A stretch of DNA of 64,000 nt from Aromatoleum toluclasticum ATCC 700605. GTDB taxonomy: Bacteria; Pseudomonadota; Gammaproteobacteria; Burkholderiales; Rhodocyclaceae. Positions within the stretch are counted from its first letter, which is position 1, and the number at the start of each line of letters is the position of its first letter. Location of the stretch: assembly GCF_000378245.1 (NCBI RefSeq), contig NZ_KB899506.1, positions 1 through 64,000 on the forward strand, read 5' to 3'. The position numbers and the translations under genes were made by a program. Positions 26,619 to 35,771 of this stretch are shown in pieces. The notes below the pieces were generated by a model that was not told the origin of the DNA, did not search any database, and saw nothing but the letters and a program-made list of their open reading frames with translations.

Positions 26619-27680
26619 ATGGCTGACAAACCGCTCCAGCACCAGCGCAAGTTCGACAGTCGCCTGCGTCACAGCAATCAGGCCCACCTGCCCGGACAAC
26701 ACGCCGAAGGCGTCCCCACGACGATCTGCAGGCGCATCGGTTTCCTGTTGCTCGAACATTTCTCGATGATGGCGTTTACCGGCGCCGTCGACGCCATCGT
26801 CACCGCCAACCTCGTCAGCGGCAAGCCGCTATACAGCTTCGAGACGTACAGCCTCGAAGGATCGACGGTTCGCAGCGACCTCGCGATCAATATCTCGGTC
26901 GATGGCGACTTGCCATCCATCCCCGTGAAGACACTCGACGTCCTGATCGTGTGCGGCGGTTACCGCTCGAAGCTCGAGCCCGCGCGTCCGACCGTCGAAA
27001 AACTCCGCGAGGCTGCACGGCATCGCATCATGCTGGGCGGCCTGTGGAACGGCAGCTACCTGCTCGCGCACGCGGGGCTCCTCGACGGCTACGCCTGCAC
27101 GGTGCACCCCGACAGTCGCGCCGGGCTGGAGGAAGTGTGTCCGCAGGTCAAGCTCCTTGCGCATCCTTTTGTCATCGATCGCGACCGCATTTCATCTGCC
27201 GGCGCCAACAGCGCCCTGAGCATGATGCTGGCCGTGATCCGCAACCATCACGGCGAGGAGGTGGTGCGCGGCGTGGAGGAGATCCTCTCCTGCGACCGCA
27301 CCCTCGATGACCTGCCCGACCTTCCGATGACGGCGCTGGCGGACGATCCCACGCTGCCCGCGGCGCTCCGCACGGTCCTGCAGCTGATGAAGAACAACAT
27401 CGAGGAACCCCTCAGCATCGACGACCTGGCGCAGCACGCCCAGGTGTCGCGCCGCCAGATCGACAGGATGTTCCAGCACTACATGAATGCCACGCCGGCG
27501 CGCTATTACCTCGAGACCCGCATCACGCGCGCCCGGCGCCTCCTGCAGCAGACGAACGAGCCGATCACCAGCATCGCGATCGCCTGCGGCTTCAGCGGCG
27601 CGCCGCACTTCAGCCGTTGCTACCGGGAATTTTTCGGCGTCTCCCCGTCGCAGGTCGGCGCGCGGCGGCGTCGCCCCTGA
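26619..27680 (+). CDS. GlxA-type AraC-family regulator 1 (DJ-1/PfpI-like domain plus AraC HTH)
   Basis: 353 aa. Residues ~38-220 form a class-I glutamine-amidotransferase-like ligand domain (RRIGFLLLEHFSMMAFTGAV, LIVCGGYRSK, LGGLWNGSYLLAHAGLLDG). The last ~105 residues are an AraC DNA-binding domain with two HTH units (LSIDDLAQHAQVSRRQIDRM and ITSIAIACGFSGAPHFSRCY). This architecture is shared with GbdR and SouR, activators of glycine betaine and sarcosine catabolism, so a pathway-specific activator responding to a methylated amine is likely. About 35 N-terminal residues precede the usual domain start. Convergent with the kinase gene, 6 bases apart. Confidence 0.9.
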   Translation: MADKPLQHQRKFDSRLRHSNQAHLPGQHAEGVPTTICRRIGFLLLEHFSMMAFTGAVDAIVTANLVSGKPLYSFETYSLEGSTVRSDLAINISVDGDLPSIPVKTLDVLIVCGGYRSKLEPARPTVEKLREAARHRIMLGGLWNGSYLLAHAGLLDGYACTVHPDSRAGLEEVCPQVKLLAHPFVIDRDRISSAGANSALSMMLAVIRNHHGEEVVRGVEEILSCDRTLDDLPDLPMTALADDPTLPAALRTVLQLMKNNIEEPLSIDDLAQHAQVSRRQIDRMFQHYMNATPARYYLETRITRARRLLQQTNEPITSIAIACGFSGAPHFSRCYREFFGVSPSQVGARRRRP

Positions 27681-27686
27681 CGGGAT

Positions 27687-30074
27687 CTATGCTGCCCGGC
27701 CCTGCATCTCGTCCCGGCCGGACGCAGCAGGGGCGGGCTCGTCGGGTTGCAGGCAATCCCCGGCCTCATCAAGCTCACGCGCCAGAATGATTCCGAGCCC
27801 GTCGTGCGTGCTGCGGCAACCGGCGACGTCATCTGCGCCGGCCTTCCCCTCCAACGCGCGCAAGCGCTCGCTGCTGTCCCGCAGGCCCAGCATTTCGCAT
27901 GCGCCGGCGAGTTTGTGCGCCAGTTCCTGCACTTCGAACAGATCCCCCTGCTCGAGCGCCTCGGTGAATTGCGGCAGGGTGGCGTTAGCCTGCTCGCGCA
28001 GCAGCGCCACCAGGCTCCGGACACGGGCGCAGCCGAACACCCGCGCATGGGCCACCAGCAAGCGCCTGTCCACCGTCACAGAGCGCTCAGCCTCGTTCTC
28101 GCGCATCGGGGCCGGGATGAATGGCTCCTTTAGCCCGAGCACTTCGGCGAGGGTCTGCAGCAGATGTTCGATCCGGACGGGCTTGGCCACGACGGCGTCC
28201 ATGCCGTGACCGAGGCAGTGCCGGATGTCTTCGGGGCTCACGCTGGCGGTCAGCGCAATGATCGGCGTGGCCCCGTTCAGGTTGCCGGGGTCGCTTCGGA
28301 TCTCCCGGCTCACTTCGCTTCCGCTCATGATCGGCAGGTGCATGTCCATGAGGATCGCGTCGAACCCCTGCTGCCTGCAGATATCGAGCGCCTGCCGGCC
28401 GTCCACGGCCGTGCACACCAGATGCCCGGCATGTTCGAGCAGGCCGCACAGGACCAGACGATTCACCTCGACATCCTCGACGAGGAGCAGGCTCAGGCTC
28501 GGCAGGTCTGCCGCGGCCACCGACCGCGTCACGGATGCCTCCGGCGGCAAGGCCCGTACCGGCACCTCGAGCCGGAAGCGACTCCCCTCTCCCGGCACGC
28601 TCGTCACGCCGATCGTTCCGCCCAGGCCTTCGACCAGCTTCCTGCATATCGCCAATCCGAGGCCGGATCCGCCGAAACGCCGCGTGATCGTGTCGTCGGC
28701 CTGGGTGAAGCGCTCGAAGATGCGCGCCTGCTGTGTTTCGTCGATGCCGATGCCGGTGTCGGAAACCTCGAAGCGTAGGCGGCTCGCGGCTCCCGCCTTG
28801 TCATCGGCGTCGACACGCAGCCTGACCTCGCCCTCGAGGGTAAATTTGATCGCATTCGACAGCAGGTTGCCGAGGATCTGCCGCAGGCTCCCCGCGCCGC
28901 CGATATACCGCCCCGCCAGCCCCGGCGCGATCTCGGCCGCCAGCGTCAGTCCCTTTGCACCGGCCGCGGCGGCCACGAGCAGGAGCTGGTTGTCGACCAG
29001 CTCCTGAAGGTCGAAGGCCTCCTCCTGCGGTATCTCCGCCCCTTCCTCGATGCGGGCGTAGTCAAGGACGTGATTGAGCGTCGCGAGCAGCAATTCCCCC
29101 GACCGCTGCAGGATATCGAGCTGGGTTCGGGACTTTTCCGGCATCTCGCTGTGACGCAGGAGCTGCAGCATTCCGAGCATGCCGTTCATCGGCGTGCGGA
29201 TCTCGTGGCTCATCGTGGCGAGGAAGGCCGATTTCGCGCGGTTCGCCGCCTCGGCCGCATCCTTGGCCGCCTGCAGGCTGCGTGTGCGCTTCTCGACCAT
29301 TTCCTTGAACTGGTCGCGGCTGTACAGCAGCCGTTCGTGAGCAAGCTGGCGCCGGCTGATGTCCTGGCGGATCGCCAGCTGCATGTCGTTGAGGGCCGCG
29401 ACCACGGCGTCGAGCTCGTCGGGCACGGCCGCAGGCGGACGCGCCAGCTTCAGCGGCGCATCCAGGCGTCCTTCGCCGAGCAGCCGGGCGAAGCGCGCCA
29501 TGCCCTCGAGGTGGCGCGTGACGAACCACTGGAACACCACGACCAGCGCCGCCGCGATCAGCAGGACGGTGAGCGTCTGGCTCAACAGGATGATGAGCCC
29601 GCTCCAGCCGAGCCGCGCGAACACCGCCCCGCGGTCGGTCTGCACGACCAGCCGCCCCAGGCTCCGGTCGCCTTCCGGCGCGGGATAGACGAGCTCGAAG
29701 CCGTGCTCGATCGGCACGATGACCTGTCGGCGGGCGGGGATCTGGAACGGTGTCAGGAAGCCGGCACCATCCAGCCGCAGGCCGCCGATGTCGGGAAAAT
29801 CGGAGATCCCCTGCAACTGCAGGCGCAACTGCTCCTCGTCGAGATCCCACACGCTGCGTGCGAGGCTCGCGAGATAGCTGCTGCGGATCAGCTCGATCCG
29901 TTCCTCGATCGAACGCATCTCGCGCCGGTACTCGATCGCGACCTGCAGGGCGGTCGACAGCAGCGCGAAGCCCAGGCTGCAGGCCAGCACATAGATCGTC
30001 ACGCGATGCGCGAGCGGATGCTCACGGCGGTAGCCGGGAAGGTGCCGCAGCCAGCGTTCAGCGGCGCGCAGCAT
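27687..30074 (-). CDS. Hybrid sensor histidine kinase (HisKA-HATPase-REC-Hpt), TorS/ArcB-like
   Basis: 795 aa from MLRAAERWLRHLPGYRREHP. Two membrane segments (residues ~24-46 and ~160-183) bracket a periplasmic sensor region and are followed by HAMP. Phosphotransfer sites in order: His290 (ATMSHEIRTPMNG), N-box Asn407 (NLLSNAIKF), G-boxes DTGIGID and GGSGLGLAICR, receiver Asp577 (ILMDMHLPIMSG) and Hpt His720 (ELAHKLAGACEMLG), giving a four-step relay. The start overlaps the upstream periplasmic binding protein gene by 17 bases; the OmpR-type regulator is first in the same operon. What it senses is unknown; its place in the locus suggests a pathway compound. Confidence 0.93.
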   Translation of the reverse strand: MLRAAERWLRHLPGYRREHPLAHRVTIYVLACSLGFALLSTALQVAIEYRREMRSIEERIELIRSSYLASLARSVWDLDEEQLRLQLQGISDFPDIGGLRLDGAGFLTPFQIPARRQVIVPIEHGFELVYPAPEGDRSLGRLVVQTDRGAVFARLGWSGLIILLSQTLTVLLIAAALVVVFQWFVTRHLEGMARFARLLGEGRLDAPLKLARPPAAVPDELDAVVAALNDMQLAIRQDISRRQLAHERLLYSRDQFKEMVEKRTRSLQAAKDAAEAANRAKSAFLATMSHEIRTPMNGMLGMLQLLRHSEMPEKSRTQLDILQRSGELLLATLNHVLDYARIEEGAEIPQEEAFDLQELVDNQLLLVAAAAGAKGLTLAAEIAPGLAGRYIGGAGSLRQILGNLLSNAIKFTLEGEVRLRVDADDKAGAASRLRFEVSDTGIGIDETQQARIFERFTQADDTITRRFGGSGLGLAICRKLVEGLGGTIGVTSVPGEGSRFRLEVPVRALPPEASVTRSVAAADLPSLSLLLVEDVEVNRLVLCGLLEHAGHLVCTAVDGRQALDICRQQGFDAILMDMHLPIMSGSEVSREIRSDPGNLNGATPIIALTASVSPEDIRHCLGHGMDAVVAKPVRIEHLLQTLAEVLGLKEPFIPAPMRENEAERSVTVDRRLLVAHARVFGCARVRSLVALLREQANATLPQFTEALEQGDLFEVQELAHKLAGACEMLGLRDSSERLRALEGKAGADDVAGCRSTHDGLGIILARELDEAGDCLQPDEPAPAASGRDEMQGRAA

Positions 30075-30843
30075 GCGGCTCCGTTCCTTCGAGTTCCGCC
30101 AGGTAGGCGTCGGCGTGCGCGCGCTCCAGTCGCTGCAGGCTGCCGTCCGCATGCATTTCAGCGAGCCGCCGGTCGATGTGCGGAAGCAGCGGTTCGAGCG
30201 GCGAGCCCCGGCGCACGGCGACGTAGTAGTGCTCGGTGACCAGCGGCGCGGGCAGGCGCATGATCTCGTCGGCGTACCCCAGCCGCTGCCCCTGCAGACG
30301 CCACGTGCGGAGCCCGACGGGCATGAAGTCGATGCGCCCGAGCGCGAGCTTGCGCACGTTCTGCTCACTGCGCGACACCCGCTCGACCTTCAGGCGGGCC
30401 TCGGCGAAACGGTCGAAGCGCTCGCCGAAGCTGTCGCCCAGCAGCAAACCGACGGTCCTGCCCTCCAGGTCGCTCCAGCGCGAGAACGCGAATTGCCGGT
30501 CGCGCCGGACGAAGAGGACGATCGGGTCGGCGACGAGGTATTGCGTCGAGAACGCGAGCCGCCGCTCCCGCTCCGATGTGCGGTAGGCCGCGACGACGAC
30601 GTCGATGCGCCCCTCCTGCGCTTCCAGCAGGCAGCGCTTCCAGTTGCCCAGCGGCTCGGTGCGCAGCTCGTGCCCCATCTCGCGGAAGATCTCGCTTACG
30701 ACCTCGGGCGCGAGTCCGCGCAACTGGCCCTGCGTGACCCACGACACCGGCGGATAGGCGGGATGACCGCAGGCGCTGAACGTTGCCCCCTGCGCACCGG
30801 CGGCGAGCCCGCACAGGGCCAGCGCCACGCTCGCGCACCTCAT
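30058..30843 (-). CDS. Periplasmic solute-binding protein, family 3, partner of the hybrid kinase
   Basis: 261 aa from MRCASVALALCGLAAGAQGA (signal peptide; cleavage near AQGATF). Two-lobe SBP_bac_3 fold with YRTSERERRLAFSTQYLVADPIVLFV and LEGRTVGLLLGDSFGERFDRF. It overlaps the response-regulator stop (ATGA) and the kinase start (17 bases) and has no ABC permease next to it, so it probably presents a ligand to the kinase sensor domain rather than feeding a transporter. TorT in TorTSR is a functional parallel, though from a different binding-protein family. Confidence 0.87.
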   Translation of the reverse strand: MRCASVALALCGLAAGAQGATFSACGHPAYPPVSWVTQGQLRGLAPEVVSEIFREMGHELRTEPLGNWKRCLLEAQEGRIDVVVAAYRTSERERRLAFSTQYLVADPIVLFVRRDRQFAFSRWSDLEGRTVGLLLGDSFGERFDRFAEARLKVERVSRSEQNVRKLALGRIDFMPVGLRTWRLQGQRLGYADEIMRLPAPLVTEHYYVAVRRGSPLEPLLPHIDRRLAEMHADGSLQRLERAHADAYLAELEGTEPHAARR

Positions 30844-31565
30844 GGGCGTTCGCGTGGAACCGGAGTGAAGCGGTATCCGGCCCCGTGCACGGTCAGGATG
30901 ACTTTCGGGCTCGCCGGGTCGTCCTTCAGCTTGCGGCGCAGGCGGCCGACCAGCACGTCCACGGTACGGTCGCTCGGCACCCATTCGCGGTTGCGGATCT
31001 GGTCGAGCAGCTGGTCGCGGCTCATCGTCTGACCGGGATGACGGAGAAACGCCTTCAGAAGCTGGAACTCGCCTTCGGTGAGCTCGGCCTCGACGCCTGA
31101 CGCATCGACTAGCTGGCGGCGGTCCGGGTGCAGCGTCCAGTCGCCGAACGCCACCTCCTTCCCGCGTGCGGAGCCGGCGGTCATCGACCCGGAGCGTTTC
31201 ACGCGCCGGATGAGGTTCTTCGCCCGCGCAAGGATCTCCCGCGGGTTGAACGGCTTGGTCACGTACTCGTCCGCCCCGCACTCGAGGCCGACGATGCGTT
31301 CGATCTCGTCCTGCTTGCCCGACACGAGGATGATGCCGACTTCGCTATTCACGCGGAGCTCGCGCGTCAGGGTCAGCCCGTCCTTGCCCGGGAGCCGGAT
31401 GTCGAGCAACACGAGGTCCATCTTCTCGGCTGCGACGATATCCCCGGCCATCTCCGCCGTCTCCGCGCAGAAGACGCGATAGTCCTCGGCCGCGAAGTAT
31501 TCCGCGAGCAGGTTTCTCGTCACCGGGTCGTCATCGACGACCAACACCCTTGCTTCATCGGCCAT
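30840..31565 (-). CDS. OmpR/TorR-type response regulator
   Basis: 241 aa. Receiver domain with acidic pocket VVDDDP, phospho-acceptor Asp55 (LVLLDIRLPGKDG) and Lys in YVTKPFNPRE. C-terminal winged helix with LTEGEFQLLKAFLRHPGQ and DRTVDVLVGRLRRKLKDDP. The start MADEARVLVV (31565) is preferred over 31598 from domain boundaries. First gene of the three-gene sensory operon; phosphate should come from the Hpt of the downstream hybrid kinase. A 16-bp palindrome lies 58 bases upstream. Confidence 0.93.
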   Translation of the reverse strand: MADEARVLVVDDDPVTRNLLAEYFAAEDYRVFCAETAEMAGDIVAAEKMDLVLLDIRLPGKDGLTLTRELRVNSEVGIILVSGKQDEIERIVGLECGADEYVTKPFNPREILARAKNLIRRVKRSGSMTAGSARGKEVAFGDWTLHPDRRQLVDASGVEAELTEGEFQLLKAFLRHPGQTMSRDQLLDQIRNREWVPSDRTVDVLVGRLRRKLKDDPASPKVILTVHGAGYRFTPVPRERP

Positions 31566-31884
31566 GCCGCCACGCTCCTGCAACGTCCGTGATCGCACCG
31601 TTTTCCTTGTGCACGGGCGCGTGCGAGAACGTTCTCGCGTGTTGCGCCACGTGCGACGGAAATGGAAGCGGCGCCGAGCGCGGCCCGCTGCGACGCGCGC
31701 CGCACCGAGTCGGCGAGCGTCTGCGCCTTGCCTACGCCCGATCTTAGTCAGACCCTCCGCCTGTTACTTGTCGCCTCGCGCCATGCGCTTATCCACCTGC
31801 GACGCGTCTGGCTGTGTACTGTCCGATACGCCGGGCACTCGTTCGTCGCGTCCGGATCCAACTCGGGTTGGTGCGCAACCCTCA
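31566..31884. other. Promoter region of the sensory operon
   Basis: No protein-coding frame. It contains the palindrome at 31623-31638; the rest has no structure I can interpret. Confidence 0.45.
31623..31638. promoter_or_regulatory. 16-bp perfect palindrome upstream of the response regulator
   Basis: GCGAGAACGTTCTCGC reads the same on both strands, 58 bases before the response-regulator start. OmpR-type regulators usually bind direct repeats, so if it is an operator it may serve a different protein. Confidence 0.45.
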
Positions 31885-32034
31885 GACTTCACCGCCCACG
31901 CCCTGCCCGGCACCTACGGCCCGGTCAGCGGCATCACGCCTTATCTCAATTACGGCGCGGTCACGAAGGACAAGTCCGGCTACAGGGACTCGCAGCGCAT
32001 CATCGCCGGCGCCCACTCCGGCGCGGTGAACGCA
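31885..32034 (+). pseudogene. Possible remnant of an outer-membrane porin gene
   Basis: On the plus strand this stretch reads DFTAHALPGTYGPVSGITPY, LNYGAVTKDKSGYRDSQR and IIAGAHSGAVNA. The pattern (alternating strand, loop, DSQR-IIAG) resembles the distal part of OprO/P-like porins. There is no start, no signal peptide and no continuation on either side, so if real it is a fragment. Similarity is from memory only. Confidence 0.45.
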
Positions 32035-32087
32035 CCGGCGGCCGGCCCGTCAGTCCGCGACCGGGAACGCGAGGCGGGCCATGCTCC

Positions 32088-33968
32088 TCAATGCGCCCAC
32101 GAAAACCCGGCCGTCCACTCCGCATACTGCGCCACCGGCATCGGCCGACTGATGCAGTAGCCCTGCGCTGCCTCGCAGCCGAGCCGGGCGAGCTGGTCGG
32201 CGATCGCGTGGGTTTCGACCCCCTCGGCCACGACACGCAGGCCGAGGTTGTGCGCCATCTCGATCGTCGAGCGCACGATCACGGCGGAGTCCTCGTCGCT
32301 GGCCATGCTGCCGACGAAGGACTGGTCGATCTTGATCGAGTCGATCGGGAGCTTCTGCAGGTAGGCGAGCGAAGAGTAGCCGGTGCCGAAATCGTCGATG
32401 AAGAGCTCGACCCCGAGGTCCTTCAGCTGCGCAAGTCGGCTGCGTGCGCCGCCGGGGTCGTCCATCAGCGCGCCCTCCGTGATCTCGAAGGCGATCCAGT
32501 CGGGCTGGGCGCCCCACGTTGCGAGCGCGCCGCGGACGCGGTCGAGGAGTTGCGGATCGCGCAGGTCGTGCGGCGACAGGTTCACCGCCAGCGGCACCGC
32601 GAGTCCCGCCGAATGCCACGCGTAACTCTGGCGCAGCGCGGCGCCGAGCACCCAGTAGGTGAGCGGCGTGATGAGGCCGGCGCTTTCGGCCAGCGCGATG
32701 AAGCCGCCGGGGTCGATCATGCCCAGGCGCGGATGTTCCCAGCGCACCAAGGCCTCGACGCCGGACACCAGTCCGGAGCTGATCTCCACCTTGGGCTGGC
32801 AGAAGAGGCGCAGCTCCTCGCCCTCGATCGCGCGGCGCAGCTCGCCCATCAGCGCAAGCCGGCGCGTGCACTCGCTGTCCAGCCCGCCAGCGTAGAAGGC
32901 GTGGCGCTGCCCGGTCTGGCGTGCCTGGAAGTTCGCGACGGCGGCGCGGCGCAGCAGCGCCTCGGGGTCGTCGCCGTGGCCAGGGTAGAGCGTGATGCCG
33001 ATGCTGGCGCGCGCATCGAGCAGCAGGCCCGAGAGCTCGACCGGCACCGCGAGGCTCGCAAGGATGCGTTGTGCGAGCCCGCGCGCGGCCTCCGAATCGC
33101 CGCGCGCGAGCACAATCACGAAGGCATCGTCGCCGACGCGCGCGAGGGTGCCGCCGGCATCGAAACTGCCGAGCCGCCGTGCGATTTCCTGCAACAGCAG
33201 GTCGCTCTCGCGGTAGCCGAGCGCCTCGGTGATCTCGCGAAAGCTGCCGATCTGCAGGTAGAGCACCGCGAGCGGCCGGTTCGCACCCTTGGCCTCGTCA
33301 AGCGCAGCGTGCAGGCGTTCGTCCAGCTGCACGCGGTTGGGCAGGCCCGTGAGGGAGTCGAACCAGGCCATGCGGTGTATCGTTTCCTCGGCAGCGCGGT
33401 GACGCGCGCGCATGCGCAGCGTCTCGATGCCGAACGCGAGGTCCTCGGCCGTCTCGCCGAGCAGCGCGAACTCGTCCGCGCCGAAGGCATCCGGCTCGGG
33501 CGCGGCGATGCTGATCGCGCCGATGACCACGCCCTCGACGCGCAGCGGCATCGACAGCAGCGAGCCGTAGCCGCGCGCAACGCTCGCCGCGCGCCACGGC
33601 GCCTCGCGCGGATCGGTCTGGATGTTCTGGATCACTGAGGGCTTGCCGGTGCGGATCGCGGTGCCCGTCGGCCCCTGGCCCAACAGCGTATCGGCCCACG
33701 TGACCTGGATCGACTCCAGGTAGCCCTCATTCACGCCGGCGCAGGCGATCGGCCGTACCGTCTTCGCCTCGTCATGCTCGGCACGCGTCACCCATGCGAG
33801 CCGATACCCACCCTCTTCCACCGCGATGCGGCAGAACTCGTGGAACAGCGCATCCTCGTCCTCGGCGCGCAGCAGCGCGCGATTGCTCGCGCTGAGCGTT
33901 CGCAGCGCGCGGTGCACGCGCTGCAGTTCGCTCGCGTCGCACGCAGCCACTCCAGCAGTCGCTGTCAT
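32088..33968 (-). CDS. GAF-GGDEF(degenerate)-EAL protein, probable c-di-GMP phosphodiesterase
   Basis: 626 aa from MTATAGVAACDASELQRVHR. An N-terminal GAF-like domain (residues ~25-190; YRLAWVTRAEHDEAKTVRPI, GTAIRTGKPSVIQNIQTDP) precedes a GGDEF domain whose signature reads VGDDAF, so cyclase activity is doubtful. The EAL domain is intact: GVEALVRWEHP, VNLSPHDLRD, DDFGTGYSSLAYLQKLPID and VVAEGVET. Hydrolysis of c-di-GMP under control of the GAF domain is expected. Soluble; no membrane segments. Between the sensory operon and the MFS gene, same strand; a link to the catabolic pathway is not evident. Confidence 0.9.
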   Translation of the reverse strand: MTATAGVAACDASELQRVHRALRTLSASNRALLRAEDEDALFHEFCRIAVEEGGYRLAWVTRAEHDEAKTVRPIACAGVNEGYLESIQVTWADTLLGQGPTGTAIRTGKPSVIQNIQTDPREAPWRAASVARGYGSLLSMPLRVEGVVIGAISIAAPEPDAFGADEFALLGETAEDLAFGIETLRMRARHRAAEETIHRMAWFDSLTGLPNRVQLDERLHAALDEAKGANRPLAVLYLQIGSFREITEALGYRESDLLLQEIARRLGSFDAGGTLARVGDDAFVIVLARGDSEAARGLAQRILASLAVPVELSGLLLDARASIGITLYPGHGDDPEALLRRAAVANFQARQTGQRHAFYAGGLDSECTRRLALMGELRRAIEGEELRLFCQPKVEISSGLVSGVEALVRWEHPRLGMIDPGGFIALAESAGLITPLTYWVLGAALRQSYAWHSAGLAVPLAVNLSPHDLRDPQLLDRVRGALATWGAQPDWIAFEITEGALMDDPGGARSRLAQLKDLGVELFIDDFGTGYSSLAYLQKLPIDSIKIDQSFVGSMASDEDSAVIVRSTIEMAHNLGLRVVAEGVETHAIADQLARLGCEAAQGYCISRPMPVAQYAEWTAGFSWAH

Positions 33969-34139
33969 CGAGGTCGCCTCCGCCAGGCCGCGCGTCTGCT
34001 GCGCAGCGCGCTGTTCTCCTGATATTAGACAGCGCGGGCGACAATTTCGCGCCGTCGGGCGCGAATGTCCTCGTGACCCGACCGGCGCGTTGCCGCCGGA
34101 CTGCGACAAGCGCTTGTCCGCCAGCAACGCGATTCCCGC

Positions 34140-35468
34140 TCAGGTTCTCGCTTCGATGAAGTCGTCGCCCGAGTGCGCGCGGGTGGCGAGGATCGCGACC
34201 AGCGAAACCGCCGCGGCGACGACCAGGTACCAGGCCGGCGCGAAGGGATTGCCGGTGTTCTTGATCAGCCACGTGCAGATGAACGGGGCCGTGCCGCCGA
34301 AGAGCGTGTTCGCGAGGTTGAAGCTCAACGCGAAGCCGCTGTAGCGCACCGAGGTCGGGAAGGTCTCGGCGAGGAAGCACGCGAGCGTCCCGTCGTTCAT
34401 CGCGAGCAGCAGTCCGAACATGATCTGGATCATCAACATCGTCTCGAAACTGGCGCCCGGCAAAGCCTGGAACAAGGTGACGCTCATCGCCATGAAACTC
34501 ATCGCAGCGACGACCAGCATGGTCTTGCGCCCGAAGATGTCGGAGAGCTTGCCCATCAGGAAGATGAAGCCGATGTAGGCGACCAGGGCGATCGTCGCGG
34601 CCCTGAACGACGCCGCTTCGCTGAGGCCCTGTTCGGTACTGAGGTAGGTCGGCATATAGGACAGCAGCACGTAGAAACCGACCGCGTTGAGGCTTGAGAC
34701 GCCGAGCGCGACGATCACCGTCCTGCGGTAGCGGGTGAGCAGTAGCCGGATCGGCGCAGCCTCCTTGTGGGCGTGTTTCGACTCCATCGCGCGGAATGCC
34801 GGCGTGTCTTCAAGGTTCGTGCGGATCCAGCGACCGATCAGGCCGAAGGGCGCTGCGAGCAGGAAGGGCAGGCGCCAGCCCCACGAGTGCATTTCCTCGG
34901 TCGTCAGCACCGTATACATCCACGCAACGAGCAGCGAGCCGAAGAGCAGCCCGACCGCCGTGCTGGCGGGGACCAGGCTGGTGTACAAACCACGGCTCTT
35001 CGGCGGTGCGTACTCGGCGATGAAGGCCGAAGCGCCGGCATATTCACCCGAAGCCGAAAACCCCTGCACCAGGCGGACGAGCAGCAGGAGCACCGGCGCC
35101 CAGATACCGACCATCTCGTAACTCGGCAGGAAGGCGATCAGGAAGGTCGAACCCGACATGATCAGGATGGACAGCGACAGCGCATCGCGACGGCCGATGC
35201 GGTCCCCGATGTGCCCCCAGATCACGCCACCGACGGGGCGGATGAAGAACGAGATCGCGAACACGGCGAAGGTCGACATCAGTGCCGTCGCGCGGTCCTC
35301 GCTCGGAAAGAACACCGCCGCGATGATGGTGGCGAGATAGCCATAGGCCGCGTAGTCGAACCATTCGACGAAGTTGCCGATGAAGCTTCCGGCAGCGGCG
35401 CGACGCACGAGACGCTTTTCGCTATCCACGGCGAACTCGCTCCTCAATACGGCTTGTTGTGTATTCAT
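34140..35468 (-). CDS. MFS transporter, metabolite:H+ symporter (ProP-like) family
   Basis: 442 aa from MNTQQAVLRSEF with 12 predicted helices. FIGNFVEWFDYAAYGYLATI in helix 1 and the loop motif GHIGDRIGRRDALSLSI are hallmarks of the MHS subfamily (ProP, KgtP, ShiA). ProP-type members carry betaines and related osmolytes, so uptake of creatine, sarcosine or a betaine fits the location, but the substrate cannot be read from sequence. Monocistronic by spacing: 303 bases after creatinase and 171 before the EAL gene. Confidence 0.88.
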   Translation of the reverse strand: MNTQQAVLRSEFAVDSEKRLVRRAAAGSFIGNFVEWFDYAAYGYLATIIAAVFFPSEDRATALMSTFAVFAISFFIRPVGGVIWGHIGDRIGRRDALSLSILIMSGSTFLIAFLPSYEMVGIWAPVLLLLVRLVQGFSASGEYAGASAFIAEYAPPKSRGLYTSLVPASTAVGLLFGSLLVAWMYTVLTTEEMHSWGWRLPFLLAAPFGLIGRWIRTNLEDTPAFRAMESKHAHKEAAPIRLLLTRYRRTVIVALGVSSLNAVGFYVLLSYMPTYLSTEQGLSEAASFRAATIALVAYIGFIFLMGKLSDIFGRKTMLVVAAMSFMAMSVTLFQALPGASFETMLMIQIMFGLLLAMNDGTLACFLAETFPTSVRYSGFALSFNLANTLFGGTAPFICTWLIKNTGNPFAPAWYLVVAAAVSLVAILATRAHSGDDFIEART

Positions 35469-35771
35469 GTTGTCTCCACGAAACCTGGTGTGAATGCGTC
35501 CGACGCGCACGGCAAGCCACGGCAGGCCCGAAAGGTGCGGGCGCGCGGAACGGTAAATCCGGGTGAGCAGGCAGCGTCGGTCCGGCCGCGGTCGTGCGGC
35601 ACGGAAGGCGGGTCGTCAGGGACCTCTTGGGAAGCGACGCGAAGGGGCCTCTAGGACGAGACCCTGCAGCTTTTTTTCATGAACGTGTCTCCGGTGTAAT
35701 CGCCGCCCTCTTCCGGGGCAGTCATCGTTTTGGCGGCCTGCCGCGGGCGCGGCAGGCCGGATTCCGTCGGC
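35469..35771. other. Region between creatinase and MFS gene
   Basis: No coding frame is credible. It holds a perfect hairpin next to creatinase (35734-35759) and presumably the MFS promoter. Confidence 0.5.
35734..35759 (-). terminator. Perfect 11-bp stem-loop after creatinase
   Basis: CGGCCTGCCGC / GCGGCAGGCCG with a 4-base loop, 12 bases past the creatinase stop. The minus-strand tail GCCAAAACG has no U run, so it is a terminator-like or stabilising hairpin. Confidence 0.55.

Noticed and set aside
29070-30239. 389-codon plus-strand frame opposite the hybrid kinase
   Set aside because: Shadow frame; low-complexity Arg/Ala/His composition and full overlap with a well-supported kinase gene.
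32088-33968. Active diguanylate cyclase in the GAF-GGDEF-EAL protein
   Set aside because: The GGDEF signature reads VGDDAF; only the EAL half keeps its catalytic motifs.
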